Translations under genes and position numbers: made by a program
NCBI GenBank assembly: GCA_964449465.1
Contig: CAYVBK010000009.1
Coordinates: 71,243 to 135,242 of the forward strand
DNA length: 64,000 nucleotides
Source of the DNA: CAYRXM01 sp964449465
GTDB taxonomy: Bacteria > Chloroflexota > Anaerolineae > JAFGEY01
Direction of reading: 5' to 3'
Notes under the pieces: model-generated
Told to the model about the DNA's origin: nothing
The model's database searches: none
Seen by the model: only the letters and a program-made list of their open reading frames with translations
Shown: positions 34,890 to 43,888 of the stretch, one piece after another
Position numbering within the stretch: position 1 is the first letter of the stretch
Layout: each line of letters begins with the position of its first letter

Positions 34890-36872
34890 ATGTATATCGG
34901 CGTAGATTATTATCCCGAACACTGGCCGCGCCAGCGATGGGAAACCGACGCCCAAATGATGCAGGATGCCGGTTTCAACATAGTGCGCATGGCCGAATTT
35001 GCCTGGGTTGACCTGGAGCCGCAGGAAGGTCGCTTTGAATTCGGCTGGCTGGACGATGCCTTGGAGATATTGCACCGGCATGGCATCAGTGCCATCCTCT
35101 GCACACAGACAGCGACCATGCCCGCCTGGGCCGCGCGCAAATACCCCGAAACGCTGGCCCTGCAAAAGGATGGCACGCGCATCAACTGGGGTGTGCGCAA
35201 GAACAACTGTTTTACCTCTGGCGCGTACCGCCTGCTCTCTGAACGCATGACCCGCGCCATCGCCGAGCATTTCAAGGACACCCCCAATGTCATCGGCTGG
35301 CAAACGGACAATGAATTTGGCAACCCCTTTTGCTACTGCCCCACCTGCCGCGCCGAATTTCAAGACTGGCTGCGCCGCAAATACGGCTCGACTGACGAAT
35401 TGAACCGCCGTTGGGGCACCCATTTTTGGAGCCACAAGGTGATGGACTGGAGTGAGATCGTCATCCCCGACAACCCCGAAACGCACAACCCCAGCGCATG
35501 CCTGGACTGGCAGCGATTTTACTCATGGCTCAACGTGCGCTTCCAGGGCGATCAGGTGCGAATTTTGCGCCAGGTCTGCCCGGATCATTTCATCACCCAC
35601 AATTTTATGGGCCTGTTTCCCGAACTCAACTATTACGACCTTGCCGCCGACCTGGACCTGGTGGCCTGGGACAATTACCCGGTGTGGGGCAGGCCCGAAT
35701 TGCCCTATCGCGCCGCCGAGGGTGCCGACCTGATGCGCAGCCTCAAGAAAAAGAACTTTTGGATCATGGAGCAGACCGCCGGGCCGGGCGGCTGGGGGGC
35801 ATACGGGCGCAACCCGCGCCCCGGCGAAATTCGCAGCATCGCCTTTCAGCAGGTGGCACACGGCGCCGATGGCATGATCTGGTTTCGCTGGCGCACCTGC
35901 ACCGCCGGGCGTGAGCAGTATTGGCATGGCCTGCTCGGCCACGACGGCAAGGGACTGCGCCGCTACCGCGAGGCTGCTCAAACCGCCGCCGACCTGCGCC
36001 GATTGGAAACCGCATTGTCCGGCACGACGGTGCAGGCCCAGGTGGCAATCATCTATGATTACGACAGCCTGTGGGCAGTGCGCATCCAGCCCGGCTATGC
36101 CGGCAACACCTATCATGCGGCAATGGACCGCCTCTACCGCGCACTCAATCACGCCGGCATAGATGTTGATTTTATCCGTTCGACGGACAACTTTTCGCCC
36201 TACAAGGCTATCCTGGCCCCCGACCTGTACGTGCTGCCCGATGCGGTGGCGCAGTCTTTAAGCAATTACGTTCAAAACGGTGGCATCTTGTTCACCGACA
36301 GCCGCAGCGGGGTCAAGGACGAAACCGGTTTGTGTCACCCGCGCACCCTGCCCGGCTTGCTCTCGGATGCGCTGGGCATCGTGATCCAAGAATACGAGTC
36401 GCTGAACCATACCTGGCGGGGCGCAGATTTCAGCTATGCGGCCGTCGGACAAAGCGCGTTCGAGGGCAGCTACACCGCCACCCAGACCGCTGAATGGGTG
36501 CAGCCGACTACGGCCGAGACGCTGATCGGCTATACCGACTGGCACATGCAACCTTTTGCCGCCCTCACCCGCAACCGCTTGGGCCAGGGCTGGGGTTATT
36601 TTCTCGGCACGGTGATCCAAGAAGAGCCCTTTTATGATTTGCTCATCGCCGATATGCTCAACAAGGCCGGCATCGAATCTATGTCATTACCAGAAGGCAT
36701 CGAGGCATCGCGGCGCAAGGGCCACGGCAAAGAACTGCTCTTTATCCTCAATCACACCGAAGAGGCACAGACCATCCAGGTGCCGGCGGGCAAAGTGGAG
36801 CTGCTCACCGACGCGACAACCGGCGAGACGCTGACCCTGGATCGGTATGGCGTGGCGGTGATACAACTATAA
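34890..36872 (+). CDS. Beta-galactosidase, glycoside hydrolase family 42
   Basis: A 660-residue GH42 enzyme, with no signal peptide and so probably cytoplasmic. It opens with GVDYYPEHWP. The acid/base Glu is in WQTDNEFGN (about 142), and the nucleophile Glu is in WIMEQTAG (about 293). Cysteines in CFTSG and FCYCPTC match the family zinc site. The trimerisation (about 380-590) and C-terminal beta domains follow. It hydrolyses terminal beta-galactosides from oligosaccharides. GAAAGG precedes the ATG. The secreted GH9 gene lies next to it. Confidence 0.93.
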   Translation: MYIGVDYYPEHWPRQRWETDAQMMQDAGFNIVRMAEFAWVDLEPQEGRFEFGWLDDALEILHRHGISAILCTQTATMPAWAARKYPETLALQKDGTRINWGVRKNNCFTSGAYRLLSERMTRAIAEHFKDTPNVIGWQTDNEFGNPFCYCPTCRAEFQDWLRRKYGSTDELNRRWGTHFWSHKVMDWSEIVIPDNPETHNPSACLDWQRFYSWLNVRFQGDQVRILRQVCPDHFITHNFMGLFPELNYYDLAADLDLVAWDNYPVWGRPELPYRAAEGADLMRSLKKKNFWIMEQTAGPGGWGAYGRNPRPGEIRSIAFQQVAHGADGMIWFRWRTCTAGREQYWHGLLGHDGKGLRRYREAAQTAADLRRLETALSGTTVQAQVAIIYDYDSLWAVRIQPGYAGNTYHAAMDRLYRALNHAGIDVDFIRSTDNFSPYKAILAPDLYVLPDAVAQSLSNYVQNGGILFTDSRSGVKDETGLCHPRTLPGLLSDALGIVIQEYESLNHTWRGADFSYAAVGQSAFEGSYTATQTAEWVQPTTAETLIGYTDWHMQPFAALTRNRLGQGWGYFLGTVIQEEPFYDLLIADMLNKAGIESMSLPEGIEASRRKGHGKELLFILNHTEEAQTIQVPAGKVELLTDATTGETLTLDRYGVAVIQL

Positions 36873-36998
36873 GTGCGGCATCATCACCCAAGAGTACCAC
36901 ACACTGCGTTGCTACGCAGCGCCGATGCGAGACATTAAAAAACAATGCCGATTTGGCACGTGAGCATACCAGACTCACCGCCGACCCAACAGGAAAAG

Positions 36999-39512
36999 AT
37001 GGTGAAAAAATACCTTTCGCGCCGTCAATTTCTCCTTTTAACGGCAGCAGTCACAGCCGGCTGCCGCGCTCCGGCTATGACGCCGACTGCCACGCCTTCG
37101 CCGGCCGCACCGACCACCACGCCTTCGCCGGCCGCACCGACCGCCACGCCTTCGCCGGCCGCACCGACCGCTACGCCCTCGCCGGCCGCACCGACCACCA
37201 CGCCTTCGCCGGCCGCACCGCCGCACGAGGTGATCTATGCCGGCACGGTGGCCCCCAACGTGGTCACCCTGCGCATTGACGCCGGACAGGTGATCTATGG
37301 GCAGCAGATGCTCTACACAGCGCAGGCGGGCGACCAGATCAGGCAAGACAAGGACATCAAGCGACAAAAGTGGGTCTATCGCGCCGGCAAGTGCATCGGC
37401 GCGCTGGTGGGACCGAATAATGCCATTCTGTACACCTTCGACCGGGTGGTGGGGGAGCCGCTTGACGTGCGCTGGGTGCATCAGATCAAAAGCTATGCCC
37501 TGCGCTCCGACGACGACCCGGCCTATGCTCGCCCGCTGCCGCCGATCACCGTTTCGCGCAAAAGCCGCCCCACCGAGATGGCCCGGGTAGGCTATAACTG
37601 GCAGTGGGCTTTTCCCATCACCCACACCCTGTACCTGCAATTCCCCACCCCGTTGACGCCAGGCAAAACCTACGAACTGACCTTGCTCGATGCCCCGTAT
37701 CCCGGCATCACATTCCAGCACGACCCGCTGCACACCCGCAGCGAGGCCGTGCATGTCTCCCAAATCGGCTTCCGGCCCGACGATCCGGTCAAGGTGGGCT
37801 ATTTGTCTTGCTGGACGGGCAGTGTGGGCATTGATTATGCTCAATTGACGCGCTTTTACGTCATAGATGAGAGCGGCGATCAAACGGTGATGGAAGGAAA
37901 AATTGCCCTCTCGAAAAAAGGCGACGACCGCACCGAAGACCCGTATCAACGCAATTACAACCTGATAGACGTGTATCGGCTGGATTTTTCTGCGCTCAGG
38001 CAGCCGGGCGTCTATCGCCTCTGTGTGGATGGGGTAGGCTGTTCATATCCGTTCTCCATCTCAGAGCAGGCCTGGCAGCAGGCTTTTGAGACCGCCGCGC
38101 GCGGGCTTTACCATCAACGCAGCGGCATCGAGTTGAGGCCGCCCTATACCTGGTTCACCCGCCCGCGCTGCTTTCACCCCGACGACGGCGTGACGGTGTA
38201 TCACTCAACCTGCACCCTGTTGGACAGCGGCAACGGCCTCAATGCCCGCGGCACCGACAAGGACAATTTTGGCAACCTGGTAGCCGGCAAGACCGACCAG
38301 ATTGTGCCAGATGCCTGGGGCGGCTATGCCGACGCCGGCGATTGGGATCGCCGCATCCAACACCTGGAGGCCACCCGGCTGCTGCTCGAACTGGTAGAAT
38401 TGTTCCCCGACTGGGCGCAACAAGCCAGCCTGAACCTTCCCGAATCGGGCAACGGCCTGCCCGATCTGGTGAATGAGGCCTTGTGGAACCTGGATTGCTA
38501 TCGGCGGATGCAAACCGGAGAGGGCGGCATTCGCGGCGGCATCGAATCGGCAGAACATCCGCGACATGGCGAGGGGAGCTGGCAGGAGCAACTACCGGTG
38601 ATGGCCTATGCGCCCGACATGTGGTCGAGCTATATCTATGCCGGCGACGCGGCGCGGGCCGCCGGCGTGCTACAACGCGACAACGAGTCGTCGGCTCAGA
38701 TCTATCGGCAGAGCGCGCTGCGGGCCATAGATTTTGCCGAGCAGGCCTATGCCGTTCACACCTACGGCAGCAGTTTGCCGCACGCCGTAGTGGATGCGCG
38801 CAACCTGGCCGCCGCCGAACTGTATCGGCTGACCGGCGATGCGCGCTGGCACGATATTTTTATACAAACAACGGTGTTTGGCGACTCGAATGCCCCGCTG
38901 TTCGAGTGGCAGCATCACGAGCAGCGCGACGCCGCCTTTGTCTATGCCCGCACCGCTCAGGCCGACGAACGCATCCGTCAAAACGCGATCAATGCCATCC
39001 GCCGCGAGGCCGACGATTCGGTGCGTTTAGGACGCGGCACGGCCTTCAACTGGACCAAGATGGCCCTCTGGAATCCATTGGGCTGGGGGGCCTTGAGCGT
39101 GCCACAGGTCAAAACCATCCTGCGCGCCCATGTCCTCACCGCCGACCCAACCTATCTTGACGCGGCCGTGCTGGCCTGTCAATATGCCGCCGGAGCCAAC
39201 CCGATCAACCTGTGCTTTACCACCGGCGTGGGGCGCGTCTGGCCGCAGAACCCGCTGTGGATTGACGCCCATGTACAAAACCTGCCGCCGCCGCCCGGCC
39301 TGACCGTCTATGGCCCGCTGGATGTGCCGTATGCCCAAGACGATTGGGCGATCCAGGCTATGCACAAAGCCATCTATCCGCAGGTGCGCGAATGGCCGAC
39401 CACCGAGTTGTATTTTGACGTGTCCTGGTACCCAATGTCCACCGAGTTTACGGTGATGCAAACGCTGGGGCCCAACACCTATGCCTGGGGCTATCTGGCG
39501 GCGCGAGCATAA
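36999..39512 (+). CDS. Secreted lipoprotein, glycoside hydrolase family 9
   Basis: An 837-residue protein. A twin-Arg-like lipoprotein signal (SRRQFLLLTAAVTAGC, Cys22) leads into a five-copy TATPSPAAP linker and a CelD_N-type Ig-like domain (about 235-355). The GH9 (alpha/alpha)6 barrel (about 370-835) has the catalytic Asp pair in YADAGDWD and a C-terminal Glu in MSTEFTVM. It is predicted to act on beta-1,4-glucans or xyloglucan-type chains at the cell surface. ATG 36999 has AGGAAAAG upstream; an ATG at 36945 would put 18 residues before the signal. Confidence 0.88.
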   Translation: MVKKYLSRRQFLLLTAAVTAGCRAPAMTPTATPSPAAPTTTPSPAAPTATPSPAAPTATPSPAAPTTTPSPAAPPHEVIYAGTVAPNVVTLRIDAGQVIYGQQMLYTAQAGDQIRQDKDIKRQKWVYRAGKCIGALVGPNNAILYTFDRVVGEPLDVRWVHQIKSYALRSDDDPAYARPLPPITVSRKSRPTEMARVGYNWQWAFPITHTLYLQFPTPLTPGKTYELTLLDAPYPGITFQHDPLHTRSEAVHVSQIGFRPDDPVKVGYLSCWTGSVGIDYAQLTRFYVIDESGDQTVMEGKIALSKKGDDRTEDPYQRNYNLIDVYRLDFSALRQPGVYRLCVDGVGCSYPFSISEQAWQQAFETAARGLYHQRSGIELRPPYTWFTRPRCFHPDDGVTVYHSTCTLLDSGNGLNARGTDKDNFGNLVAGKTDQIVPDAWGGYADAGDWDRRIQHLEATRLLLELVELFPDWAQQASLNLPESGNGLPDLVNEALWNLDCYRRMQTGEGGIRGGIESAEHPRHGEGSWQEQLPVMAYAPDMWSSYIYAGDAARAAGVLQRDNESSAQIYRQSALRAIDFAEQAYAVHTYGSSLPHAVVDARNLAAAELYRLTGDARWHDIFIQTTVFGDSNAPLFEWQHHEQRDAAFVYARTAQADERIRQNAINAIRREADDSVRLGRGTAFNWTKMALWNPLGWGALSVPQVKTILRAHVLTADPTYLDAAVLACQYAAGANPINLCFTTGVGRVWPQNPLWIDAHVQNLPPPPGLTVYGPLDVPYAQDDWAIQAMHKAIYPQVREWPTTELYFDVSWYPMSTEFTVMQTLGPNTYAWGYLAARA
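37083..37217 (+). repeat. 27-bp tandem repeat encoding a TxTPSPAAP linker
   Basis: Five copies of a 27-bp unit encode nine residues (T-[AT]-T-P-S-P-A-A-P). This is a flexible spacer between the lipidated N-terminus and the GH9 domains, and copy number is likely to vary between strains. Confidence 0.9.
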
Positions 39513-39600
39513 AACTGACGACAGGGCAAATAAATGGACAGTTGCCGAGATATTGGATGCCATTCGAGAGGGTCGCCGCCCATCCTGATGACCAAACTGC

Positions 39601-40563
39601 TCAGTCGCCGATCAAGGCAGCCCGTTGCGCCGGACTCAACTGCACGCCGACCGCGCTCAGGCTGTCGGTCAGGTGGAGCATCGTCTTGCAGCCGACAATG
39701 GGGATGGTGGTAAACGGCTGCGAGGTCAAAAAAGCCAGCACAATTTGAGTCAACGACAGGCCGGTTTCGGCAGCCAGCTTTTTGGCGCGGGCCAGCCGCC
39801 GCCGTGTCTCGTCCAGGTTGTACATCGCCAACGCGCCCGAATCGGCCTTGAACGGACCGCCGGCATCCAGCTTTTGAAACAGCCCATTGGCCTGCGAGGA
39901 AAAGGGAATGGCTGCCAGGCCGGTGATTTGATGAAAAGCATACAGATCGTCGCTCATCGGCACAATGGTAGGGTCGCCGATACGGGTCGGATCGACGCAA
40001 GCCAGGTTCCACAACATCTGATCGGCCACAAAACCGGCCAGCCCGTGCGCCCGCGCATACTCGTTGGCGGCGGCGATGCGCTCACGCCGCCAGTTGGAGC
40101 AACCCAGATAGCGCACCTTGCCGGCCCGTATCTGGTCGTTGAGCGTTTCAACGATCTCGGATACAGGGCGGGCAGGGTCATCGCGATGCAGGTAATACAG
40201 GTCAATCCGGTCGGTTTGCAGATTGCGCAGGCTGGTTTCCAGGTCGCCGGCAATCTCGCGATGCGACAGGCGCGGCACCTGCATGGCATGCAGGTCGGGG
40301 TGCCCGCCTTTGGTCGCCAGGATGATGCGATTACGGTTCCGTCGTGCCTGCATCCACGCACCCAAAAGCCGCTCGCTCGAATGTTTGGGGCCGGGCAGCC
40401 AGTTGGCATACACGCTAGCCGTGTCCAGAAAATTGCCGCCTGCGGCCACAAAAGCATCCAGCAAGGCAAACGAGGTTCGATCATCTACCGCGCTGCCGAG
40501 ATCGGATGTGCCAAGGCAAATGCCAAAGACATTCAGGTCGGTTTGGGGAATGATTGTGTACAA
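39601..40563 (-). CDS. Aldo/keto reductase
   Basis: A 320-residue AKR barrel. The catalytic set is visible: Asp and Tyr in FLDTASVYANW, Lys in ILATKGG, and His in LYYLHRDDP. It reduces sugar or other aldehydes with NADPH. The start appears to be TTG at 40563 with GAGAGGA seven bases upstream; no better ATG is in frame. It lies 12 bases after the radical SAM gene and is probably co-transcribed. The 88-bp gap to the GH9 gene (convergent) shows no terminator. Confidence 0.88.
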   Translation of the reverse strand: MYTIIPQTDLNVFGICLGTSDLGSAVDDRTSFALLDAFVAAGGNFLDTASVYANWLPGPKHSSERLLGAWMQARRNRNRIILATKGGHPDLHAMQVPRLSHREIAGDLETSLRNLQTDRIDLYYLHRDDPARPVSEIVETLNDQIRAGKVRYLGCSNWRRERIAAANEYARAHGLAGFVADQMLWNLACVDPTRIGDPTIVPMSDDLYAFHQITGLAAIPFSSQANGLFQKLDAGGPFKADSGALAMYNLDETRRRLARAKKLAAETGLSLTQIVLAFLTSQPFTTIPIVGCKTMLHLTDSLSAVGVQLSPAQRAALIGD

Positions 40564-40574
40564 ATGTTTCCTCT

Positions 40575-42056
40575 CTATTTTTGCACCACCGTCTCGCTCA
40601 CCTGCCTAAAGTGATAGCCATAAATAGACAGGGTGATCGCCAGTGGAAACAGGCGCGGCCGACGCAGCAGTGTCCAGAAAAACAACTGCCAATAGTAAAG
40701 CCGCTCGGCTCCGACAATGCCCAGGCGATAAATCGAGCGCAAGAACGCCATCAAATACTCGTGGTCCAGATGAAATTGAATTTGGGGCGTCTTGTACTCG
40801 CGCAACAGCGTCTTGACCCGCTCATAATAAAAGCGCGGGGCATAGATCGTCTTCAAAATGCTGTGATAGCCTCGCTGTAACAGATTGGGGTCCATTTTTG
40901 GCACAATGTTGGTCGAACCGTCGCCGTTATCGCCCGACATTTCATCAATCAGGCGGCCCTCTTTTTTGAGGCGGTCATAGAGGCGGGTGCCATAAGGCGC
41001 CTGCAACAGGCCCACCATCGCCGTGACAATGCCGCTCTTTTGAATAAACTCGATCTGCCGCTGAAAGATGGAGGGGCCATCGTTATCAAAGCCCACAATA
41101 AAACCACCCTGCACCTGCAAGCCGGCACGCTGAATGCGCTTGACGCTCTCGACCAGATCGCGCCCCTTGTTTTGAAACTTGTTGCACTCGACCAGGCTGC
41201 CTTCATCGGGCGTTTCGATGCCCACAAAGACGGTGTTAAATCCGGCCCGCGCCATCAAGTCGAGCAGTTCGTCGTCATCGGCCAGGTTGATCGAGGCTTC
41301 GGTGTTAAACGTCATACCCTTTTTGCCCTGCCGCCAGACAATCAAGGCCGGCAGAATGTCCTGCTTGATCAACTTTTTGTTGCCGATAAAGTTGTCATCC
41401 ACAAAAAAGACATCGCCGCGCCAGCCCAAGTTGTACAAATGATCCAACTCGGCCACGATCTGCGCCGACGTCTTGGTGCGCGGGCGACGGCCCAGCAGCG
41501 CGGTGATGTTGCAAAAATCACAGTCAAAAGGGCAGCCTCGCGAAAACTGGATGCTCATCGAAGCATAACGCTTCAAATCGGCCAATTCCCACAACGGCAC
41601 CGGAGTCTGATGAATGTCGGCAAACCCGGTGGAAGTGTATATCCTCTGCGTCTGCCCCAACTCCAGGTCGCGCAAGAACAGCGGCAGGGTGATCTCGGCC
41701 TCGTTCAGCACAAAATAATCCACATCCTCAAACTGCTCATACTCGCCGGTAAACAATGGCCCGCCGGCCACCACCGGCAAACTGGCCTGCTTGCAACGGG
41801 CGATCACCTGTCGGGTCGAATCGCGCTGCACGTTCATGGCGCTGACAAAGGCATAATCGGCCCAATCCAGGTCTTGCGGCGAAAGGTTTTGTGCATTGAG
41901 GTCTACCAGCCGCTTGTTCCACCCGGCCGGCAACATGGCCGCCACCGTCAACAGACCCAGCGGCGGCGAGGGGGCCTTTTTGCGGACAAACTTGAGGGCG
42001 TGCTTGAAACTCCAAAACGTGTCGGGAAATTCGGGATAAATCAACAAGATGTTCAT
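40575..42056 (-). CDS. B12-binding-domain radical SAM protein
   Basis: A 493-residue protein. The N-terminal cobalamin-binding-like domain opens with MNILLIYPEFPDTFW. The radical SAM core has RGCPFDCDFCNI (CX3CX2C, about 173-184), GGFIVGFD and VGIETPDE. A C-terminal helical region of DUF4070 type follows. The cluster suggests a methyltransferase or related modification; members are found in hopanoid and lipid pathways, but no such genes are near. GGAGG precedes the ATG. A terminator hairpin separates it from the upstream gene. Confidence 0.87.
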   Translation of the reverse strand: MNILLIYPEFPDTFWSFKHALKFVRKKAPSPPLGLLTVAAMLPAGWNKRLVDLNAQNLSPQDLDWADYAFVSAMNVQRDSTRQVIARCKQASLPVVAGGPLFTGEYEQFEDVDYFVLNEAEITLPLFLRDLELGQTQRIYTSTGFADIHQTPVPLWELADLKRYASMSIQFSRGCPFDCDFCNITALLGRRPRTKTSAQIVAELDHLYNLGWRGDVFFVDDNFIGNKKLIKQDILPALIVWRQGKKGMTFNTEASINLADDDELLDLMARAGFNTVFVGIETPDEGSLVECNKFQNKGRDLVESVKRIQRAGLQVQGGFIVGFDNDGPSIFQRQIEFIQKSGIVTAMVGLLQAPYGTRLYDRLKKEGRLIDEMSGDNGDGSTNIVPKMDPNLLQRGYHSILKTIYAPRFYYERVKTLLREYKTPQIQFHLDHEYLMAFLRSIYRLGIVGAERLYYWQLFFWTLLRRPRLFPLAITLSIYGYHFRQVSETVVQK

Positions 42057-42078
42057 AGGGTCCTCCTGGAGACATAAA

Positions 42079-42113
42079 AACCCTCTGGCGCAACCTGTTT
42101 GCGCCAGAGGGTT
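42079..42113 (-). terminator. Intrinsic terminator after the membrane protein gene
   Basis: A perfect 13-bp stem: AACCCTCTGGCGC (42079-42091) and GCGCCAGAGGGTT (42101-42113). The minus strand continues with T after the stem (GGGTTTTTAT), so it terminates leftward transcription. Confidence 0.85.
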
Positions 42114-42119
42114 ATCAAC

Positions 42120-42845
42120 TTAGCGCGGCCTGGTCCACGCCAAAGGCCGCCCACCCAGGCTCCATAAAACCAGGAGGATGCCGGCCAGAATGATCAAGGC
42201 CGGACCCGGCAATCTGAACCACCACCACACCGACATGACCGTCGAGAGCGATAGAACCGTCATCATGCCGACCATCGCAAACCCGGCGATGCTGCACAAA
42301 ATCAGACCGGCCAGGGTCACACCACGCTGCCGTTTGGCTGCGCCGATCAGCAAGAGGGCCAGCCCCACCGCCAGCGGCTCGATGGTCCACATCACCGCCC
42401 ACACCTGCCACAGGCCGGTGATGGCGCAAAACTGAAAGAGCAGACCATTGGCGCCCACCACAAAAGCAGGAATGAGCAGCCAGATCACCCGCATATGCCA
42501 GGCAGCCAGCAAAAAGCCCGCCGCCACCGACAGCAACATCATCGGCCAAAACCGCGCCCACAAACCCCACCAGCCGGTCAAACTGGACAGGAACAACAGC
42601 GCACCGGTCATCAAGACCGGCATGCCCGGAATGAACAACCCGCCCAGCCCGCGCCGCCTCGGCGTCAACAGCGGCGGCAACACAAAAGCCGTTCCCAGCC
42701 CCATAATGGCCAGCGGCCACATCCGCCCGATGCTCCACCACACCATCCGCAGGCCCAACAGCGGCATCAGCACGTTCGTCAACAACGCCATGCCGCCCAT
42801 CACCACCAACATCAGCCCGGCCAACACAGCCAATCGTCTATTCAT
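42120..42845 (-). CDS. Polytopic membrane protein, unknown function
   Basis: A 241-residue protein with about eight hydrophobic segments throughout and short basic loops (TPRRR, AAKRQR). No catalytic motif is visible. The opening, with tight glycine-rich helices, resembles small LiaF/DUF5668-like membrane proteins, but I cannot assign it. GAAAGGGG precedes the ATG. An imperfect palindrome CTTGATCACGTTCATCAAG at 42872-42890, upstream, could be a regulator site. It is followed directly by a strong terminator. Confidence 0.7.
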   Translation of the reverse strand: MNRRLAVLAGLMLVVMGGMALLTNVLMPLLGLRMVWWSIGRMWPLAIMGLGTAFVLPPLLTPRRRGLGGLFIPGMPVLMTGALLFLSSLTGWWGLWARFWPMMLLSVAAGFLLAAWHMRVIWLLIPAFVVGANGLLFQFCAITGLWQVWAVMWTIEPLAVGLALLLIGAAKRQRGVTLAGLILCSIAGFAMVGMMTVLSLSTVMSVWWWFRLPGPALIILAGILLVLWSLGGRPLAWTRPR

Positions 42846-42938
42846 CGTTTGCCCCTTTCTGAAAAAAATAGCTTGATCACGTTCATCAAGTCTATCTTAG
42901 CACAAGGGGCCGCAAATAACCTATCGGCCAGCTAACAG

Positions 42939-43862
42939 TTAGCTATCGGTCAGACGAGCAATTTCATCGGCCGACAAGAGCCGCTTACCGGCGGCAGCAT
43001 TGAGGGCAGCCTGCTGCGGCGATTTGGCCCCCGGAATCGCCACCGGCGCCGCCACGTGTGAAATGACAAAGCGCAGTGCCATCGTGGCCATATCCTCGCC
43101 GGGTTGCAATGCTCGACGGATGCGCTCGACACCTTGCATATCGCGCTCCAGGCTGTCGCGCTGCGCCTGCCCATCGTTCCACACCGAGCGCACCGTGTCG
43201 GTAAAGACGGTCTGGGCAGTATATTTGCCGGAAAGCAGTCCGCGCCGCAGCGGGCCGCGAACCAGCACGGCAATGCCATGTTCCTGGCAGTAGGGTAAGA
43301 GTTCGGCTTCGGCAGTGCGGTTGAGCAACGAATAATCTATTTCAACCACGCGGCACGTGCCGTCCACATTGAACCGCCGCAGCACCTCCAGGCTGTCGGT
43401 AGAAATGCCCCAGGCGCGCAGACGCCCCTCGCGCTGAAGCGCGTCAAAGGCCTGCAAGTAGACATCGGGCTGTTGCAGGTTGCTCTCATGACACAGCAGC
43501 ACGTCGTGCCAGTCGGTGCGCAAGCGATGCAGCGAAGCATGGGCGCACAGCCGGATCATGTCTACGGTGGTTTTTGGCACCGCCTGACCGGTGCGCTCGC
43601 CCCAATGGCCAATCTTGCTGACCAGATAGACGCGGTGACGCAGCCCCGTCAGAGCCACGCCCAACCGCTCTTCCGACAGACCGTTGGGAATGCCATAAGA
43701 CTCGGCGGTGTCAAACAGGTTGACCCCATGCTCAAACGCCTGCCTCACCGTCGCCCAGGCAGTCACATCATCCACCTCACCCCACTGATTACCAATGTTC
43801 CATGTACCCAGCCCGATGGCCGAAACCGACCACCCCAATGAACCAAAAGGCCTGTAAAGCAT
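42939..43862 (-). CDS. Aldo/keto reductase
   Basis: A 307-residue AKR. Catalytic residues are Asp and Tyr in LFDTAESYGIPNG, Lys in VYLVSKIG, and His in LLCHES. ATG 43862 is chosen because AAGGAG lies six bases upstream. An ATG at 43868 abuts that site, and longer starts reach into the preceding lipoprotein gene. It follows the GH-A lipoprotein gene by 26 bases, probably in one transcript. Less similar to the 39601-40563 reductase than expected for paralogues. Confidence 0.87.
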   Translation of the reverse strand: MLYRPFGSLGWSVSAIGLGTWNIGNQWGEVDDVTAWATVRQAFEHGVNLFDTAESYGIPNGLSEERLGVALTGLRHRVYLVSKIGHWGERTGQAVPKTTVDMIRLCAHASLHRLRTDWHDVLLCHESNLQQPDVYLQAFDALQREGRLRAWGISTDSLEVLRRFNVDGTCRVVEIDYSLLNRTAEAELLPYCQEHGIAVLVRGPLRRGLLSGKYTAQTVFTDTVRSVWNDGQAQRDSLERDMQGVERIRRALQPGEDMATMALRFVISHVAAPVAIPGAKSPQQAALNAAAGKRLLSADEIARLTDS

Positions 43863-43888
43863 CCTCATCTCCTTGGAAATAAACTCGA

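Noticed and set aside
39513..39600. Short plus-strand peptide ending KWTVAEILDAIREGRRPS
   Set aside because: It reads like the C-terminus of a protein, but no start or upstream part exists in frame. It may be a remnant, but this is too little to annotate.
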